Assembly: GCF_000454545.1 (NCBI RefSeq)
Contig: NZ_CM002139.1
Coordinates: forward strand, 3,052,869 to 3,116,868
Direction: 5' to 3'
Source: Xanthomonas cassavae CFBP 4642
GTDB taxonomy: Bacteria > Pseudomonadota > Gammaproteobacteria > Xanthomonadales > Xanthomonadaceae
Length of the DNA stretch: 64,000 nucleotides
Below the pieces are notes generated by a model that saw only the letters and a list, made by a program, of their open reading frames with translations, was not told the DNA's origin and made no database searches. How positions within the stretch are numbered: position 1 is the stretch's first letter; every line of letters begins with the position of its first letter. Below, one piece after another: positions 48,449-58,335 of the stretch. The position numbers were made by a program, and so were the translations under genes.

Positions 48449-48542
48449 GCGTGTGGCTGGCTGCCTCGGTTGGGTGGGACAGGAGCCCGCGCAGCATTCA
48501 GCCGGCCAAACGCGCCAGCACGAACGTACGACAGAGGGCTCC

Positions 48543-48560
48543 ATCCCGGAACTTCGGGAT
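48543..48560 (-). promoter_or_regulatory. Hairpin in the gum operon leader
   Basis: An inverted repeat ATCCCG-GAACTT-CGGGAT between the predicted promoter and gumB, about 95 bp before the gumB start. It would form a short stem-loop in the mRNA leader or a dyad operator. No T-run follows, so it is not a terminator. Confidence 0.4.
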
Positions 48561-48587
48561 TACGACAGATATGACTTGTTGCACTGC

Positions 48588-48615
48588 ACTATGGCACAGA
48601 AAGATCGTACCGCAA
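48588..48615 (-). promoter_or_regulatory. Predicted promoter of the gum operon
   Basis: On the minus strand TTGCGG (48615-48610) and CATAGT (48593-48588) are separated by 16 bp, a fair sigma-70-type pair about 140 bp upstream of gumB. Xanthomonas gum operons are known to start from a promoter upstream of gumB; the exact site here is my prediction. Confidence 0.4.
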
Positions 48616-48858
48616 GACGCTGCACGCCATTTTTTTGACGGCGTTGGCCTATTGATTCAAGTTCGTCGATACCGTGTTAACGAACCGTGATCCACGTTCT
48701 GGTCCGGCGCTGATGATTTGGAGCATTTCCACATACTTAGCACCATTTCGTGATCCAGGTCCATAGCGAACCGAACCGTAACAACCGAACGCTAGCGTCC
48801 TGTTCATGCTGCACTGCGATATGCCGATCTGCATATTCATCAGACCGAATGAAAACAC

Positions 48859-48879
48859 AAAAAAGCGATGTTGCATCGC
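48859..48879 (-). terminator. Second terminator behind tRNA-Pro
   Basis: Stem GCGATG/CATCGC with a 3-nt loop, followed on the minus strand by six T. It lies immediately downstream of the stronger hairpin at 48883-48913, so the two form a tandem terminator before the gum promoter. Confidence 0.7.
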
Positions 48880-48882
48880 AAC

Positions 48883-48913
48883 AAAAAAGCCCATGTCATG
48901 ACGACATGGGCTT
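48883..48913 (-). terminator. Rho-independent terminator of tRNA-Pro
   Basis: An 11-bp stem AAGCCCATGTC/GACATGGGCTT followed on the minus strand by a run of six T, starting about 7 bp after the tRNA-Pro 3' end. Confidence 0.9.
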
Positions 48914-48919
48914 GCTGTG

Positions 48920-48996
48920 TGGTCGGGGTAGCCGGATTCGAACCGACGACCACTAGTCCCCCAGACTAGTGCGCTACCAGGCTGCGCTATACCCCG
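48920..48996 (-). tRNA. tRNA-Pro (GGG)
   Basis: A 77-nt tRNA on the minus strand. Acceptor CGGGGTA/TACCCCG, discriminator A and encoded CCA. Anticodon stem CTAGT/ACTAG around CTGGGGG, giving anticodon GGG. T-arm with TTCGAAT. It is flanked downstream by tandem terminators and lies upstream of the gum operon, a conserved Xanthomonas arrangement. Confidence 0.97.
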
Positions 48997-49057
48997 AAGA
49001 TGTTGCGTCCCGCCGCGAGGGCGGCCTGCGATTATAGCGGCTTTGTGAAACGTTTTC

Positions 49058-49414
49058 CTAGCGGCGTAGCAGCTGCAGCACTTCTTCCAGCTCCATCCGC
49101 ACCTGCTTGATGATCTGGTTGCTCAATGCCGACTCGCTCTTGGCGCCATCGCCCTCCAGGCGCAGGCGCGCACCGCCGATGGTATAGCCCTGCTCGTAGA
49201 GCAGACCGCGGATCTGCCGCACCATCAATACGTCGTGGCGCTGGTAGTAGCGCCGATTGCCGCGCCGCTTGACCGGCTCCAGGCTCGGAAACTCCGTTTC
49301 CCAATAGCGCAGCACATGCGGCTTGACGTCGCATAGCTCGCTCACCTCACCGATGGTGAAGTAGCGCTTGGCCGGAATCGGCGGTAGCTCGCGATTACTG
49401 CCCGGATCCAGCAT
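49058..49414 (-). CDS. MerR-family transcriptional regulator
   Basis: A 118-residue regulator. The winged-helix MerR DNA-binding domain occupies residues 18-85 ([26 protein letters not shown] ... [15 protein letters not shown], abbreviated), followed by a short dimerisation helix without a ligand-binding domain. This gene commonly follows ihfA in gammaproteobacteria. It overlaps the ihfA 3' end by 20 nt. Targets are unknown. Confidence 0.93.
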   Translation of the reverse strand: MLDPGSNRELPPIPAKRYFTIGEVSELCDVKPHVLRYWETEFPSLEPVKRRGNRRYYQRHDVLMVRQIRGLLYEQGYTIGGARLRLEGDGAKSESALSNQIIKQVRMELEEVLQLLRR

Positions 49415-49694
49415 AAGCCTCCACCCGTTCCTTGAGTTTCTGGCCCGGGCGGAAGGTCACCACCGTGCGGGCCGAAATCGGAATTTCCTCACCGGTCTTG
49501 GGATTGCGACCGGGCCGTTGGTTCTTGCGCCGCAGATCGAAGTTGCCGAAACCGGACAGCTTCACCTGACGGCCCTGCTCCAGCGCATCGCGCAGCACGT
49601 CGAAGAACGCATCGACAAATTCCTTTGCCTCACGCTTGTTCAGACCGACCTCGTCGAACAGACGCTCGGCCATCTCCGCTTTCGTCAATGCCAT
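49395..49694 (-). CDS. ihfA: Integration host factor subunit alpha
   Basis: A 99-residue HU/IHF-family DNA-bending protein, the alpha subunit of IHF. The [17 protein letters not shown] start, the [11 protein letters not shown] block and the Pro-bearing DNA-insertion arm [12 protein letters not shown] are intact. It lies 21 bp after pheT, the conserved position for ihfA/himA. Confidence 0.97.
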   Translation of the reverse strand: MALTKAEMAERLFDEVGLNKREAKEFVDAFFDVLRDALEQGRQVKLSGFGNFDLRRKNQRPGRNPKTGEEIPISARTVVTFRPGQKLKERVEAYAGSGQ

Positions 49695-49715
49695 GCCAAT
49701 CCCCTGGTTACCGCC

Positions 49716-52094
49716 TCAACTCCGGATCCGGGCGCGGTGCTCGCGCTCGACCACCGCCCCCACATCGGTCACGACCGCATCCACGTCCCGGTCGGTGAGA
49801 GTGCGCGAGTTATCCTGCAAAATCAAGCCCATAGCCAGACTCTTGAAACCTGGCTCGACCCCCTGCCCGACATAGCGGTCGAACAGCTGCACCTCGCGCA
49901 GCAACGGACCGACCGCAGTCTGCACGCTGGCCGACAGCGACGCCCAACTCACCTGCTCCGGCACCAGGAAGGCCAGGTCGCGGCGCACCGAGGGGAAGCG
50001 CGACAGCTCGCCGGCACGCGGCAAGGGGCGCTGCACCAGCGGTGCAAGCTCCAGCTCGAACGCGACCACGTCCACATCGATGTCCATCGCCTTGGCCAGG
50101 CGCGGATGCACCTGCCCGATCCAGCCGATGCACACCCCGTCGCGATAGATGTCAGCCGAACGGCCCGGGTGCCCGAACGGCTGCGCCGACGGCCGGAACT
50201 CCAGCACCGCACCACTGGCCGCGGCCAGCGCCAGCAGGTCGCCCTTCACATCATGGAAGTCCACCTTGCGTGCCGGCTCGCCCCATTGCAGCGCCAGCGC
50301 ATCGCCGCACACCGCAGCGGCAACGTGCTGAGCTTCGTGCGGCGCCACGCCCGCATCGGCGGCAGCGGCAAACACCTTGCCCAGCTCGAACAGGCGCACC
50401 CGCCCGGCCTGACGCGCCGCGTTGCGGCCCAGGGTCGCCACCAGGCCCGGCAGCAGGCGCGGACGCATGATCGCCAGCTCGGCGCTGAGCGGATTGGCCA
50501 GCGGCACCACCCCCTCGCTGAGCTGCCACCGCTGCAGCAGGTCGGCATCGACGAAGGCGTAATTGATGGTCTCCTGCAGTTCGCGCGCCGCCAGCTGGCG
50601 GCACACGGTGCGCTCGTCCAGCTGGGTCTCGCTCGGCATCGCGATCCGGCTGGCACCGCCGGGCAGCGTGGTCGGCACCCGGTCGTACCCATGGATGCGC
50701 GCCAGCTCTTCGATCAGATCTTCCTCAATGGCGATATCGAAGCGACGGCTCGGCGCCATCACCTGCCAACCCTCGGCCACGGCCTCAAGCTGCATGCCGA
50801 GCGCGCTCAGAATGCGCACGACCTCGGCATCGTCAATCCGGATACCGAGCACGCGCACGATCCGCGCACGCCGCAGCAGGATGCGCGCCGGCTGTGGCAG
50901 ATGCTCCGGCAACTGCGCATGCACCACCGGGCCCGGCGTACCGCCGGCCAGTTCCAGCACCAGGCGCGTGGCCACCTCGATCGCCTGCGGCGCCAGCGCC
51001 GGGTCCACGCCACGCTCGAAGCGATGGCCGGCATCGGTGTGCAGGCCAAGCTTGCGGCCGCGGCCCATGATCGCGGCCGGATCGAAATACGCCGATTCCA
51101 GGAACACGTTGCGCGTGGTCTCGGTGACCCGCGTGTCCAGCCCGCCCATCAACCCGGCCAGCGCCACCGGGCGGCCGGCATCGGTGATGGTCAGGAAGCT
51201 GTCGTCCAACGTCACCTTGCGTCCGTCCAGCAGCGCCAACTGCTCGCCTGCGCGCGAACGGCGCACGCCGATCGGCCCCTGCAAGGTGTCCAGGTCGAAG
51301 GCATGCATCGGCTGGCCCAGTTCCAGCATCACGTACTGGGTGATGTCCACCAGCAACGACACCGGGCGCACACCACTGCGACGCAGGCGCTCGGCCAGCC
51401 AGACCGGCGTGGTCGCAGCCGGATCGATGCTTTCGATCACGCGGCCGCAATAGCGCGGGGCCTCCTTGCCGGCGTCCAGTTCCACCGCCAGCGTCCGTGT
51501 GGACACCGACGCAACGGCAGCCGCGTCGAAGGCAACCACTTCGCTGCCGCAAGCCGCCGCCACATCGAAGGCGATGCCGCGCACGCTGAAGCAGTCGGCG
51601 CGATTGGGCGTCAGCTTGATCTCGATGCTGGCATCCGGCAGCCCCAGATACTCGGCCAGCGCCTGACCCACCGGCGCATCGTCGGGCAGCTCGAACAGGC
51701 CGGATGCATCGCTGTCCAGACCCAGTTCCTTGGCCGAACACAGCATGCCGTTGGACGCCATCCCGCGCAGCTTGGCCGCAGTGATGGTGAGCGCGCCGAT
51801 CTGCGCACCGACCAGCGCCAACGGCGCCACCAGGCCTGCACGCGCATTGGGAGCGCCGCACACGATCTGTAGCAACTCGCCCTGCCCGGCATCCACGCTG
51901 CAGACCTGCAGACGATCGGCTTCGGGATGACGCAACGCCTGGACGATCCGCGCCACCACCACCTGGCCCAGCGCCTCGCCCAGTGGCATGACCTCTTCGA
52001 CCTCCAGACCGATCGCCGTCAGCGTCGCAGCCAGTTCGTCGCGCGCGGCCTGGATCGGAACGTGGCTGCGCAGCCAATTTTCAGAGAATTTCAT
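49716..52094 (-). CDS. pheT: Phenylalanyl-tRNA synthetase beta subunit
   Basis: A 792-residue beta subunit of the alpha2-beta2 enzyme that charges tRNA-Phe. N-terminal EMAP-type tRNA-binding fold (VARIVQALRHPEADRLQVC), B3/B4 editing region, B5, the class-II-like core and the C-terminal anticodon-binding FDX-ACB domain (LSRFPSVRRDLAFLV ... SLAMGLILQDNSRTLTD, abbreviated) are all seen. Full length. It is separated from pheS by 115 bp containing a long perfect inverted repeat. Confidence 0.97.
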   Translation of the reverse strand: MKFSENWLRSHVPIQAARDELAATLTAIGLEVEEVMPLGEALGQVVVARIVQALRHPEADRLQVCSVDAGQGELLQIVCGAPNARAGLVAPLALVGAQIGALTITAAKLRGMASNGMLCSAKELGLDSDASGLFELPDDAPVGQALAEYLGLPDASIEIKLTPNRADCFSVRGIAFDVAAACGSEVVAFDAAAVASVSTRTLAVELDAGKEAPRYCGRVIESIDPAATTPVWLAERLRRSGVRPVSLLVDITQYVMLELGQPMHAFDLDTLQGPIGVRRSRAGEQLALLDGRKVTLDDSFLTITDAGRPVALAGLMGGLDTRVTETTRNVFLESAYFDPAAIMGRGRKLGLHTDAGHRFERGVDPALAPQAIEVATRLVLELAGGTPGPVVHAQLPEHLPQPARILLRRARIVRVLGIRIDDAEVVRILSALGMQLEAVAEGWQVMAPSRRFDIAIEEDLIEELARIHGYDRVPTTLPGGASRIAMPSETQLDERTVCRQLAARELQETINYAFVDADLLQRWQLSEGVVPLANPLSAELAIMRPRLLPGLVATLGRNAARQAGRVRLFELGKVFAAAADAGVAPHEAQHVAAAVCGDALALQWGEPARKVDFHDVKGDLLALAAASGAVLEFRPSAQPFGHPGRSADIYRDGVCIGWIGQVHPRLAKAMDIDVDVVAFELELAPLVQRPLPRAGELSRFPSVRRDLAFLVPEQVSWASLSASVQTAVGPLLREVQLFDRYVGQGVEPGFKSLAMGLILQDNSRTLTDRDVDAVVTDVGAVVEREHRARIRS

Positions 52095-52102
52095 AAGGGG
52101 CC

Positions 52103-52204
52103 GGGATTGGGGATTCGGGATTGGGGATTAGCTAAAACGCGTCGACGGAGTCTGGGACGGACCGGGGCGACGTTGCGAATCCCCAATCCCGAATCCCCAA
52201 TCCC
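52103..52204. repeat. Perfect 27-bp inverted repeat between pheS and pheT
   Basis: Two 27-nt arms (52103-52129, GGGATTGGGGATTCGGGATT then GGGGATT; and 52178-52204, its exact complement) flank a 48-nt spacer. They fill the pheS-pheT intergenic region. A single related arm occurs at 16938. In RNA it would form a very stable stem without a T-run. Confidence 0.93.
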
Positions 52205-52209
52205 CGCCG

Positions 52210-53217
<1,008 letters not shown>

Positions 53218-53309
53218 TCAACTGCGTCAACCGAACGGTGTTTCCGGATGCACCGGAACGCATTGTCACTGGACCAACCTGCCATCACCCACTTGATGGC
53301 TTCGCAAAA

Positions 53310-53341
53310 ACGCAAAAGGGGAAGGACTCGCGCCCTTCCCC
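53310..53341 (-). terminator. Terminator/attenuator-like hairpin between rplT and pheS
   Basis: On the minus strand an 8-bp G/C-rich stem GGGGAAGG/CCTTCCCC with an 8-nt loop is followed by TTTTGCGTTTTT, about 110 bp before pheS. A second hairpin CCGCACAT/ATGTGCGG lies upstream near 53423-53440. It may terminate the infC-rplT transcript or attenuate pheST. I saw no Phe-rich leader peptide. Confidence 0.65.
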
Positions 53342-53460
53342 CTGCATCTCTGCGGCTCACCTCATCGAAGGCATGCACACCAAGTGCGACTACACCCGAT
53401 GACCCGCCTCTTTAAGCAGTCCGCACATGGATGTGCGGGCTCCTGCAGAGGGACCTGCAT

Positions 53461-53820
53461 TTACGCCGCCAGCGCGCCCTTGGCCTTCTCGGCCAGCGCG
53501 GCAAAGCCGGCGGCGTCGTGCACGGCGATATCGGCCAGCACCTTGCGGTCCAGGGTGATGCCAGCCTTGAGCAGGCCGTTCATGAAACGGCTGTAGCTCA
53601 AGCCGTTGATGCGGGCAGCCGCATTGATGCGGGTGATCCACAGCGAACGGAAATTACGCTTCTTCTGCTTGCGGCCGATATAGGCGTACTGCTGTGCCTT
53701 GATGACCGCCTGCTTGGCAACGCGGAAGACCTTGCGGCGAGCGTTGTAATAGCCCTTTGCCAGGGTCAGAATTTTCTTGTGGCGGCGACGCGCCTGTACG
53801 CCACGCTTTACTCGTGCCAT
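53461..53820 (-). CDS. rplT: 50S ribosomal protein L20
   Basis: A 119-residue ribosomal protein, [18 protein letters not shown] onward, highly basic. L20 binds 23S rRNA during early assembly. It commonly represses its own rpmI-rplT message; no operator was identified here. It follows rpmI by 10 bp. Confidence 0.98.
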
Positions 53821-53830
53821 GGGTCAGTCC

Positions 53831-54028
53831 TCAGAGGTAGGGAAGCATACGATCGAGACGGCCAGCGTCCTCGGCACGGACGTGGTTCGTCTGCCGCAGG
53901 TTGCGCTTCCGCTTGGTCGCTTTCTTCGTGAGGATGTGGCTACGGTTTGCGTGGCCGCACTTGTACTTGCCGGAGGCGGTCTTGCGGAAACGCTTGGCCG
54001 CCGCCCGGTTGGTCTTGATCTTGGGCAT
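53831..54028 (-). CDS. rpmI: 50S ribosomal protein L35
   Basis: A 65-residue basic protein with [20 protein letters not shown] and the C-terminal [16 protein letters not shown], characteristic of L35. It lies between infC (239 bp gap) and rplT. Confidence 0.98.
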
Positions 54029-54267
54029 TGCTATGTCCTTGATGGTGTTTTGTCACTGACACGGGCGGCAGTCTTGCGACCACGCTTTCCATCCTTGCCC
54101 TTGCCTGCTTGTAAGTCCTTGATCGAACACGATCCGGACAGGTCCTGGTGCCGCTTGCGCGACGTCCCGGCAAAACCGGGCCGCGCAGTCTACCCGTTGC
54201 CGGGAATTCTTGCAAATCGAGCAATACTCGCCGCGGCCGACCCGGTCAGGGCCGCCGCGGCAGCGGG

Positions 54268-54795
54268 TCAGACCTTCTTCTTCGGCGCGATCATCATGAC
54301 CATCTGACGCCCTTCCAGGCGCGGACGGGATTCGATGACGATGTCGTCGCCCAGATCGGCCTCGATCCGAGCCGCCATCTCGCGGCCGAGCTCCTGATGG
54401 CTCATTTCGCGGCCACGGAAGCGAATGTTGACCTTGACCTTGTCGCCCTCTTCCAGGAAACGGCGCATGTTGCGCAGCTTGATCTGGTAGTCGCCCTCGT
54501 CGGTGACCGGACGGAACTTGAGTTCCTTGATCTCGACCTGCTTGGTCTTCTTCTTGGCCTCGTTGGCCTTCTTCTGCTGCTCGAACTTGAACTTGCCGAA
54601 ATCCATGATCTTGCAGACCGGCGGATCGGCCTGCGGCTGGATTTCGACCAGATCCAGGCCTTCTTCCTCGGCCTTGGCGAGCGCTTCGTCGCGCGACAAC
54701 ACGCCGACCATCTCTCCGTCGCTGCCGATCACGCGGACGCGCGGCACGCGGATTTCTTGGTTCTTGCGGTTCTGTTTGTTGTCAGGGGTACTGAT
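54268..54795 (-). CDS. infC: Translation initiation factor IF-3, non-AUG start
   Basis: A 175-residue IF-3 that prevents subunit joining and proofreads initiation. No ATG opens the frame. Reading upstream of the in-frame GTG at 54747 gives [15 protein letters not shown] joined to the family sequence [11 protein letters not shown]. The first codon of that extension is ATC at 54795-54793, with GGGAG 8 nt upstream as ribosome site. infC genes typically use rare starts (AUU in E. coli) for autoregulation by IF-3, so AUC is the likely start. The C-terminal domain ends [11 protein letters not shown]. Confidence 0.93.
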   Translation of the reverse strand: MSTPDNKQNRKNQEIRVPRVRVIGSDGEMVGVLSRDEALAKAEEEGLDLVEIQPQADPPVCKIMDFGKFKFEQQKKANEAKKKTKQVEIKELKFRPVTDEGDYQIKLRNMRRFLEEGDKVKVNIRFRGREMSHQELGREMAARIEADLGDDIVIESRPRLEGRQMVMMIAPKKKV

Positions 54796-54858
54796 ATTGC
54801 AATCTCCCAGGGGAATCGAACCGGCGCATCCGGATCATCCAGACCGGCCGGGGTTGGC

Positions 54859-56763
54859 TCACGCTGCCTGCTCTGCCTGCAGACGCTCGATGAAGGCCGA
54901 AACCGCCATGGTCCCGAGGTCCTCTCCCGACCGCGTCCGCACGGCAACTGCGCCATTTTCCTTCTCACGGTCGCCGACCACGAGCAGATAGGGCACGCGT
55001 TGCAGCGTATGCTCGCGAATCTTATAACCGATCTTCTCGTTACGCAAATCGGCGCTGACACGGAAGCCTTGATTTGCAAGGGTTTTCCGAACCGAGTCGA
55101 CATATTCAGCCTGAGCGTCGGTGATGTTGGCGACAACGACCTGGACCGGCGCCAGCCAGGACGGGAAGGCGCCGGCATGGTGCTCGATCAGGATGCCGAT
55201 GAAACGCTCCATCGAGCCGACGATGGCCCGGTGCAGCATCACCGGATGCTTCTTCTGGCTGTTCTCGTCCACATACTCGGCGCCCAGACGACCGGGCATC
55301 ATGAAGTCGACCTGCATGGTGCCCAGCTGCCAGGTGCGGCCGATGGCGTCCTTGAGGTGGTATTCGATCTTGGGGCCATAGAAGGCGCCCTCGCCCGGCA
55401 GCTCCTGCCACTCCACCCCGCACACGCCCAGCGCGCTGCGCAGCGCGGCTTCGGCCTTGTCCCAGGTGGCATCGTCGCCCAGGCGCTTTTCCGGGCGCAG
55501 CGCAATCTTGATGTGGATGTCGTCGAACCCGAACGCGGTGTAGACCGCCAGCGCCTGCTGGTGGAAGGCGGTGACTTCGGACTCGATCTGCGATTCCAGG
55601 CAGAACACGTGCCCGTCGTCCTGGGTGAAGCCGCGCACGCGCAGGATGCCGTGCAGCGCGCCGGAGGGCTCGTTGCGGTGGCAGGCGCCGAATTCGCCGT
55701 AGCGGATCGGCAGGTCGCGGTAGCTGTGCAGGCCCTGGTTGAACACCTGCACGTGGCCGGGGCAGTTCATCGGCTTGACCGCGTAGGTGCGCTTCTCCGA
55801 CTCGGTGAAGAACATCGCGTCCTGGTAGTTGTCCCAGTGGCCGGATTTCTGCCACAGCGACACGTCCAGGATCTGCGGGCAGCGCACTTCGCCGTAGCCG
55901 CTATCGCGGTAGACCTTGCGCATGTACTGCTCGACCACCTGCCACAGCGACCAGCCCTTGGGGTGCCAGAACACCAGGCCGGGCGCTTCTTCCTGCAAGT
56001 GGAACAGGTCCTGCGCCTTGCCGATGCGGCGGTGGTCGCGCTTGTCGGCTTCCTCCATGCGCAGGATGTAGGCATCCAGCTGCTTCTTGTCGGCCCAGGC
56101 GGTGCCGTAGATGCGCTGCAACTGCTCGTTCTTGGCATCGCCGCGCCAGTAGGCGCCGGAGATGCGGGTCAGCTTGAACGCCTTGAGGAAGCGCGTGTTG
56201 GGCACGTGCGGGCCGCGGCACATGTCCACGTACTCCTGGTGGTAGTACAGGCCCATCGCGGTGATGTCCTCGGACATGTCCTCGATCAGGCGCAGCTTGT
56301 ACTCCTCGCCGCGCTGGGCGAAGACCTCGATCACCTCCGAACGCGGGGTGACCTTCTTGATCACGTCGTAGTCCTGCGCGATCAGTTCCTGCATGCGCTG
56401 CTCGATCGCGGCCATGTCCTCGGGCGTGAACGGGCATTCGCTGTAGATGTCGTAATAGAAGCCTTCGGCGATGACCGGGCCGATCACCATCTTAACCTCG
56501 GGATACAGCTGCTTGACCGCGTGCCCGACCAGGTGGGCGCAGGAGTGGCGGATGATCTCCACCCCCTCGGCGTCCTTGGCGGTGATGATGCGCAGGCTGG
56601 CGTCATGGTCGATGACGTCGCTGGCGTCGACCAGCTGGCCATCGACCTGGCCGGCGATGGTGGCCTTGGCCAGGCCGGCGCCGATCGACTGGGCGACCTG
56701 CATCACCGAGACGGGGGATTCGAATTCGCGGCGGCTGCCGTCGGGGAGCGTGATATTGATCAT
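54859..56763 (-). CDS. thrS: Threonyl-tRNA synthetase
   Basis: A 634-residue class II synthetase. TGS domain (about 1-62), editing domain with the zinc-type [11 protein letters not shown] motif, catalytic core with [10 protein letters not shown] and the C-terminal anticodon-binding domain ([14 protein letters not shown]) are all present. ATG at 56763 ([14 protein letters not shown]) is preferred over a TTG two codons upstream. It heads the thrS-infC-rpmI-rplT-pheST-ihfA block, 63 bp before infC. Confidence 0.97.
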   Translation of the reverse strand: MINITLPDGSRREFESPVSVMQVAQSIGAGLAKATIAGQVDGQLVDASDVIDHDASLRIITAKDAEGVEIIRHSCAHLVGHAVKQLYPEVKMVIGPVIAEGFYYDIYSECPFTPEDMAAIEQRMQELIAQDYDVIKKVTPRSEVIEVFAQRGEEYKLRLIEDMSEDITAMGLYYHQEYVDMCRGPHVPNTRFLKAFKLTRISGAYWRGDAKNEQLQRIYGTAWADKKQLDAYILRMEEADKRDHRRIGKAQDLFHLQEEAPGLVFWHPKGWSLWQVVEQYMRKVYRDSGYGEVRCPQILDVSLWQKSGHWDNYQDAMFFTESEKRTYAVKPMNCPGHVQVFNQGLHSYRDLPIRYGEFGACHRNEPSGALHGILRVRGFTQDDGHVFCLESQIESEVTAFHQQALAVYTAFGFDDIHIKIALRPEKRLGDDATWDKAEAALRSALGVCGVEWQELPGEGAFYGPKIEYHLKDAIGRTWQLGTMQVDFMMPGRLGAEYVDENSQKKHPVMLHRAIVGSMERFIGILIEHHAGAFPSWLAPVQVVVANITDAQAEYVDSVRKTLANQGFRVSADLRNEKIGYKIREHTLQRVPYLLVVGDREKENGAVAVRTRSGEDLGTMAVSAFIERLQAEQAA

Positions 56764-57085
56764 GGGCAAGAATGAGGTCTGGTCTGGCTGCAGCCGGAAG
56801 CTGCCATGGGAGACCTGACCACTGCTGGACAGGCTCGGGGAGAAGCGGGAAAGGTCATGCAGAAGACCGCGTCGCGGGCGCCACGGACACGGACGCCGGT
56901 CGGGATCAGCGGTGGGCGGTGGTAGTGCTCATGTCGCACGCTCGGCCGGCGCGGGGCGCGGGCCACCTTCTCGCAAGGGGTCTTGGGCGTGAATGGTAAA
57001 CCAATCAGGCGGCCACCGGGCGGGCCGGCACGGGGCCGCCGGGCGCATGGCATGATGCCGGCCATTCGTCCTGCCGCTGCCGACC
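56764..57085. other. Divergent intergenic region thrS / LacI regulator
   Basis: About 322 bp with promoters for both divergent genes expected. A G/C-rich stretch near 56800-56850 could form leader hairpins before thrS, but I could not fit a tRNA-Thr-like operator. No coding region supported. Confidence 0.5.
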
Positions 57086-58207
57086 ATGACCATCAAGGGT
57101 AAAGCCACCTCGCTGGATATCGCCTACCTGGCTGGCGTGTCGCAGCCGACCGTGTCGCGCGCCTTGCGCGGCAGCCCGATGGTCAACGAGGAAACCCGCA
57201 AGCGCATCCTGCGCATCGCCCGCGAGCTGAATTACAAGGTCGACAAGAACGCCTCCTCGTTGCGGCTGCGCAATGCCGGCACGCTGGCGCTGCTGTTCTT
57301 CGAAGACCCCACCGCCGACGATTCGCTGATCAATCCGTTCTTCCACTCGATGCTGGGCTCGATCACACGCGCCTGCGCGCTGCAGGGCTACGACCTGCTG
57401 GTGTCGTTCCAGCAGCTGTCCAAGGATTGGCAGGCCGACTACGAAGACAGCAACAAGGCCGACGGCATCATCCTGTTGGGCTACGGCGATTACCAGGAGT
57501 CGCGCCAGCGGCTGCAGCGGCTGGTGGAACAAGGCACGCATTTCGTCCGCTGGGGCGCGGCGCTGCCGGGCCAGCCGGGCATCTCGATCGGCAGCGACAA
57601 CTACCAGGGCGGGCTGGACATCACCGAGCACCTGTTGGCGCAGGGCTGCCGACGCATCGCCTTCCTGGGCCATGCCTCCAATCACTATCCCGAATTCGAG
57701 GAACGTTACCGCGGCCACGTCGCCGCGCTGGCGCAACAGGACCTGGTTGCCGACGCGGCGCTGCAGTTCGATGCGATCACCACCGAGTCGTCCGGTCACG
57801 CCGCATGCCTGGCGCTGCTGGACAGCGGCAAGGCGTTCGATGCGGTGTGCGCAGCCAGCGACCTGATCGCCATCGGCGCGATGCGCGCCCTGCGCGAGCG
57901 CGGCCTGCGCGTGCCGCAGGACGTGGCGGTCAGCGGCTTCGACGATATCGCGCTGGCCGCCTCGGTGGCGCCGGCCTTGTCCACGGTGCAGCAGGACACC
58001 AAGCAGGCCGGCACGCTGCTGGTGGAAAGCCTGGTGGCGCTGATCCGCGGCGAAGCGGCGCAGAGCCGCACGATTCCGGTGCGGCTGGCGCTACGCGATT
58101 CTTCGCGCAGCAACGGGTTGCAGCCGCCGCTGGGCTGGGCGCCGTCCGGCGCAGAGACAGGCGATGCGATGACTGAGCGGGCGGCGGACGGGGCAGTCAG
58201 GCGCTGA
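57086..58207 (+). CDS. LacI-family transcriptional regulator
   Basis: A 373-residue repressor. The N-terminal helix-turn-helix (SLDIAYLAGVSQPTVSRAL) and hinge are followed by a periplasmic-binding-protein-like sugar domain (about 65-340, ending SVAPALSTVQQDTKQAG). It faces the alpha-glucan operon 3' end and is its likely regulator; LacI-type control of starch/maltose genes is common in xanthomonads. The last 25 residues are a variable tail. Confidence 0.92.
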   Translation: MTIKGKATSLDIAYLAGVSQPTVSRALRGSPMVNEETRKRILRIARELNYKVDKNASSLRLRNAGTLALLFFEDPTADDSLINPFFHSMLGSITRACALQGYDLLVSFQQLSKDWQADYEDSNKADGIILLGYGDYQESRQRLQRLVEQGTHFVRWGAALPGQPGISIGSDNYQGGLDITEHLLAQGCRRIAFLGHASNHYPEFEERYRGHVAALAQQDLVADAALQFDAITTESSGHAACLALLDSGKAFDAVCAASDLIAIGAMRALRERGLRVPQDVAVSGFDDIALAASVAPALSTVQQDTKQAGTLLVESLVALIRGEAAQSRTIPVRLALRDSSRSNGLQPPLGWAPSGAETGDAMTERAADGAVRR

Positions 58208-58265
58208 TTCGAAATTCGGACGGTATGCAAGGTGGTTTGCGAGATCTCACGACCCGCTGAGTGCG

Positions 58266-58335
58266 TCGCAGGAGCGCACCCGGGCGCGATGGGGCCTTAC
58301 CGATAATGCCTTATCGCGCCCAGGTGCGCTCCTAC
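58266..58335. repeat. REP-like palindrome (GTAGGAGCG type)
   Basis: Left arm tcgcaggagcgcacccgggc and right arm gcgcccaggtgcgctcctac flank a short spacer between the convergent LacI and GH13 genes. Same family as 4655, 22994 and 23094. It could also act as a weak bidirectional terminator. Confidence 0.75.

Noticed and set aside
48649..48894. 81-codon frame on the minus strand in the gum upstream region
   Set aside because: It overlaps the terminator hairpins and the promoter area; composition is not protein-like.
49368..51872. 834-codon open frame antisense to pheT
   Set aside because: Antisense shadow of pheT; composition dominated by His/Arg/Gln/Leu typical of reversed GC-rich codons.
54148..56775. 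875-codon open frame antisense to infC and thrS
   Set aside because: It mirrors thrS and infC exactly, has no ribosome site or recognisable domain, and arises from high GC at third positions.
56764..57085. tRNA-like thrS operator
   Set aside because: I could not fold a convincing tRNA-Thr anticodon-arm mimic before thrS by eye.
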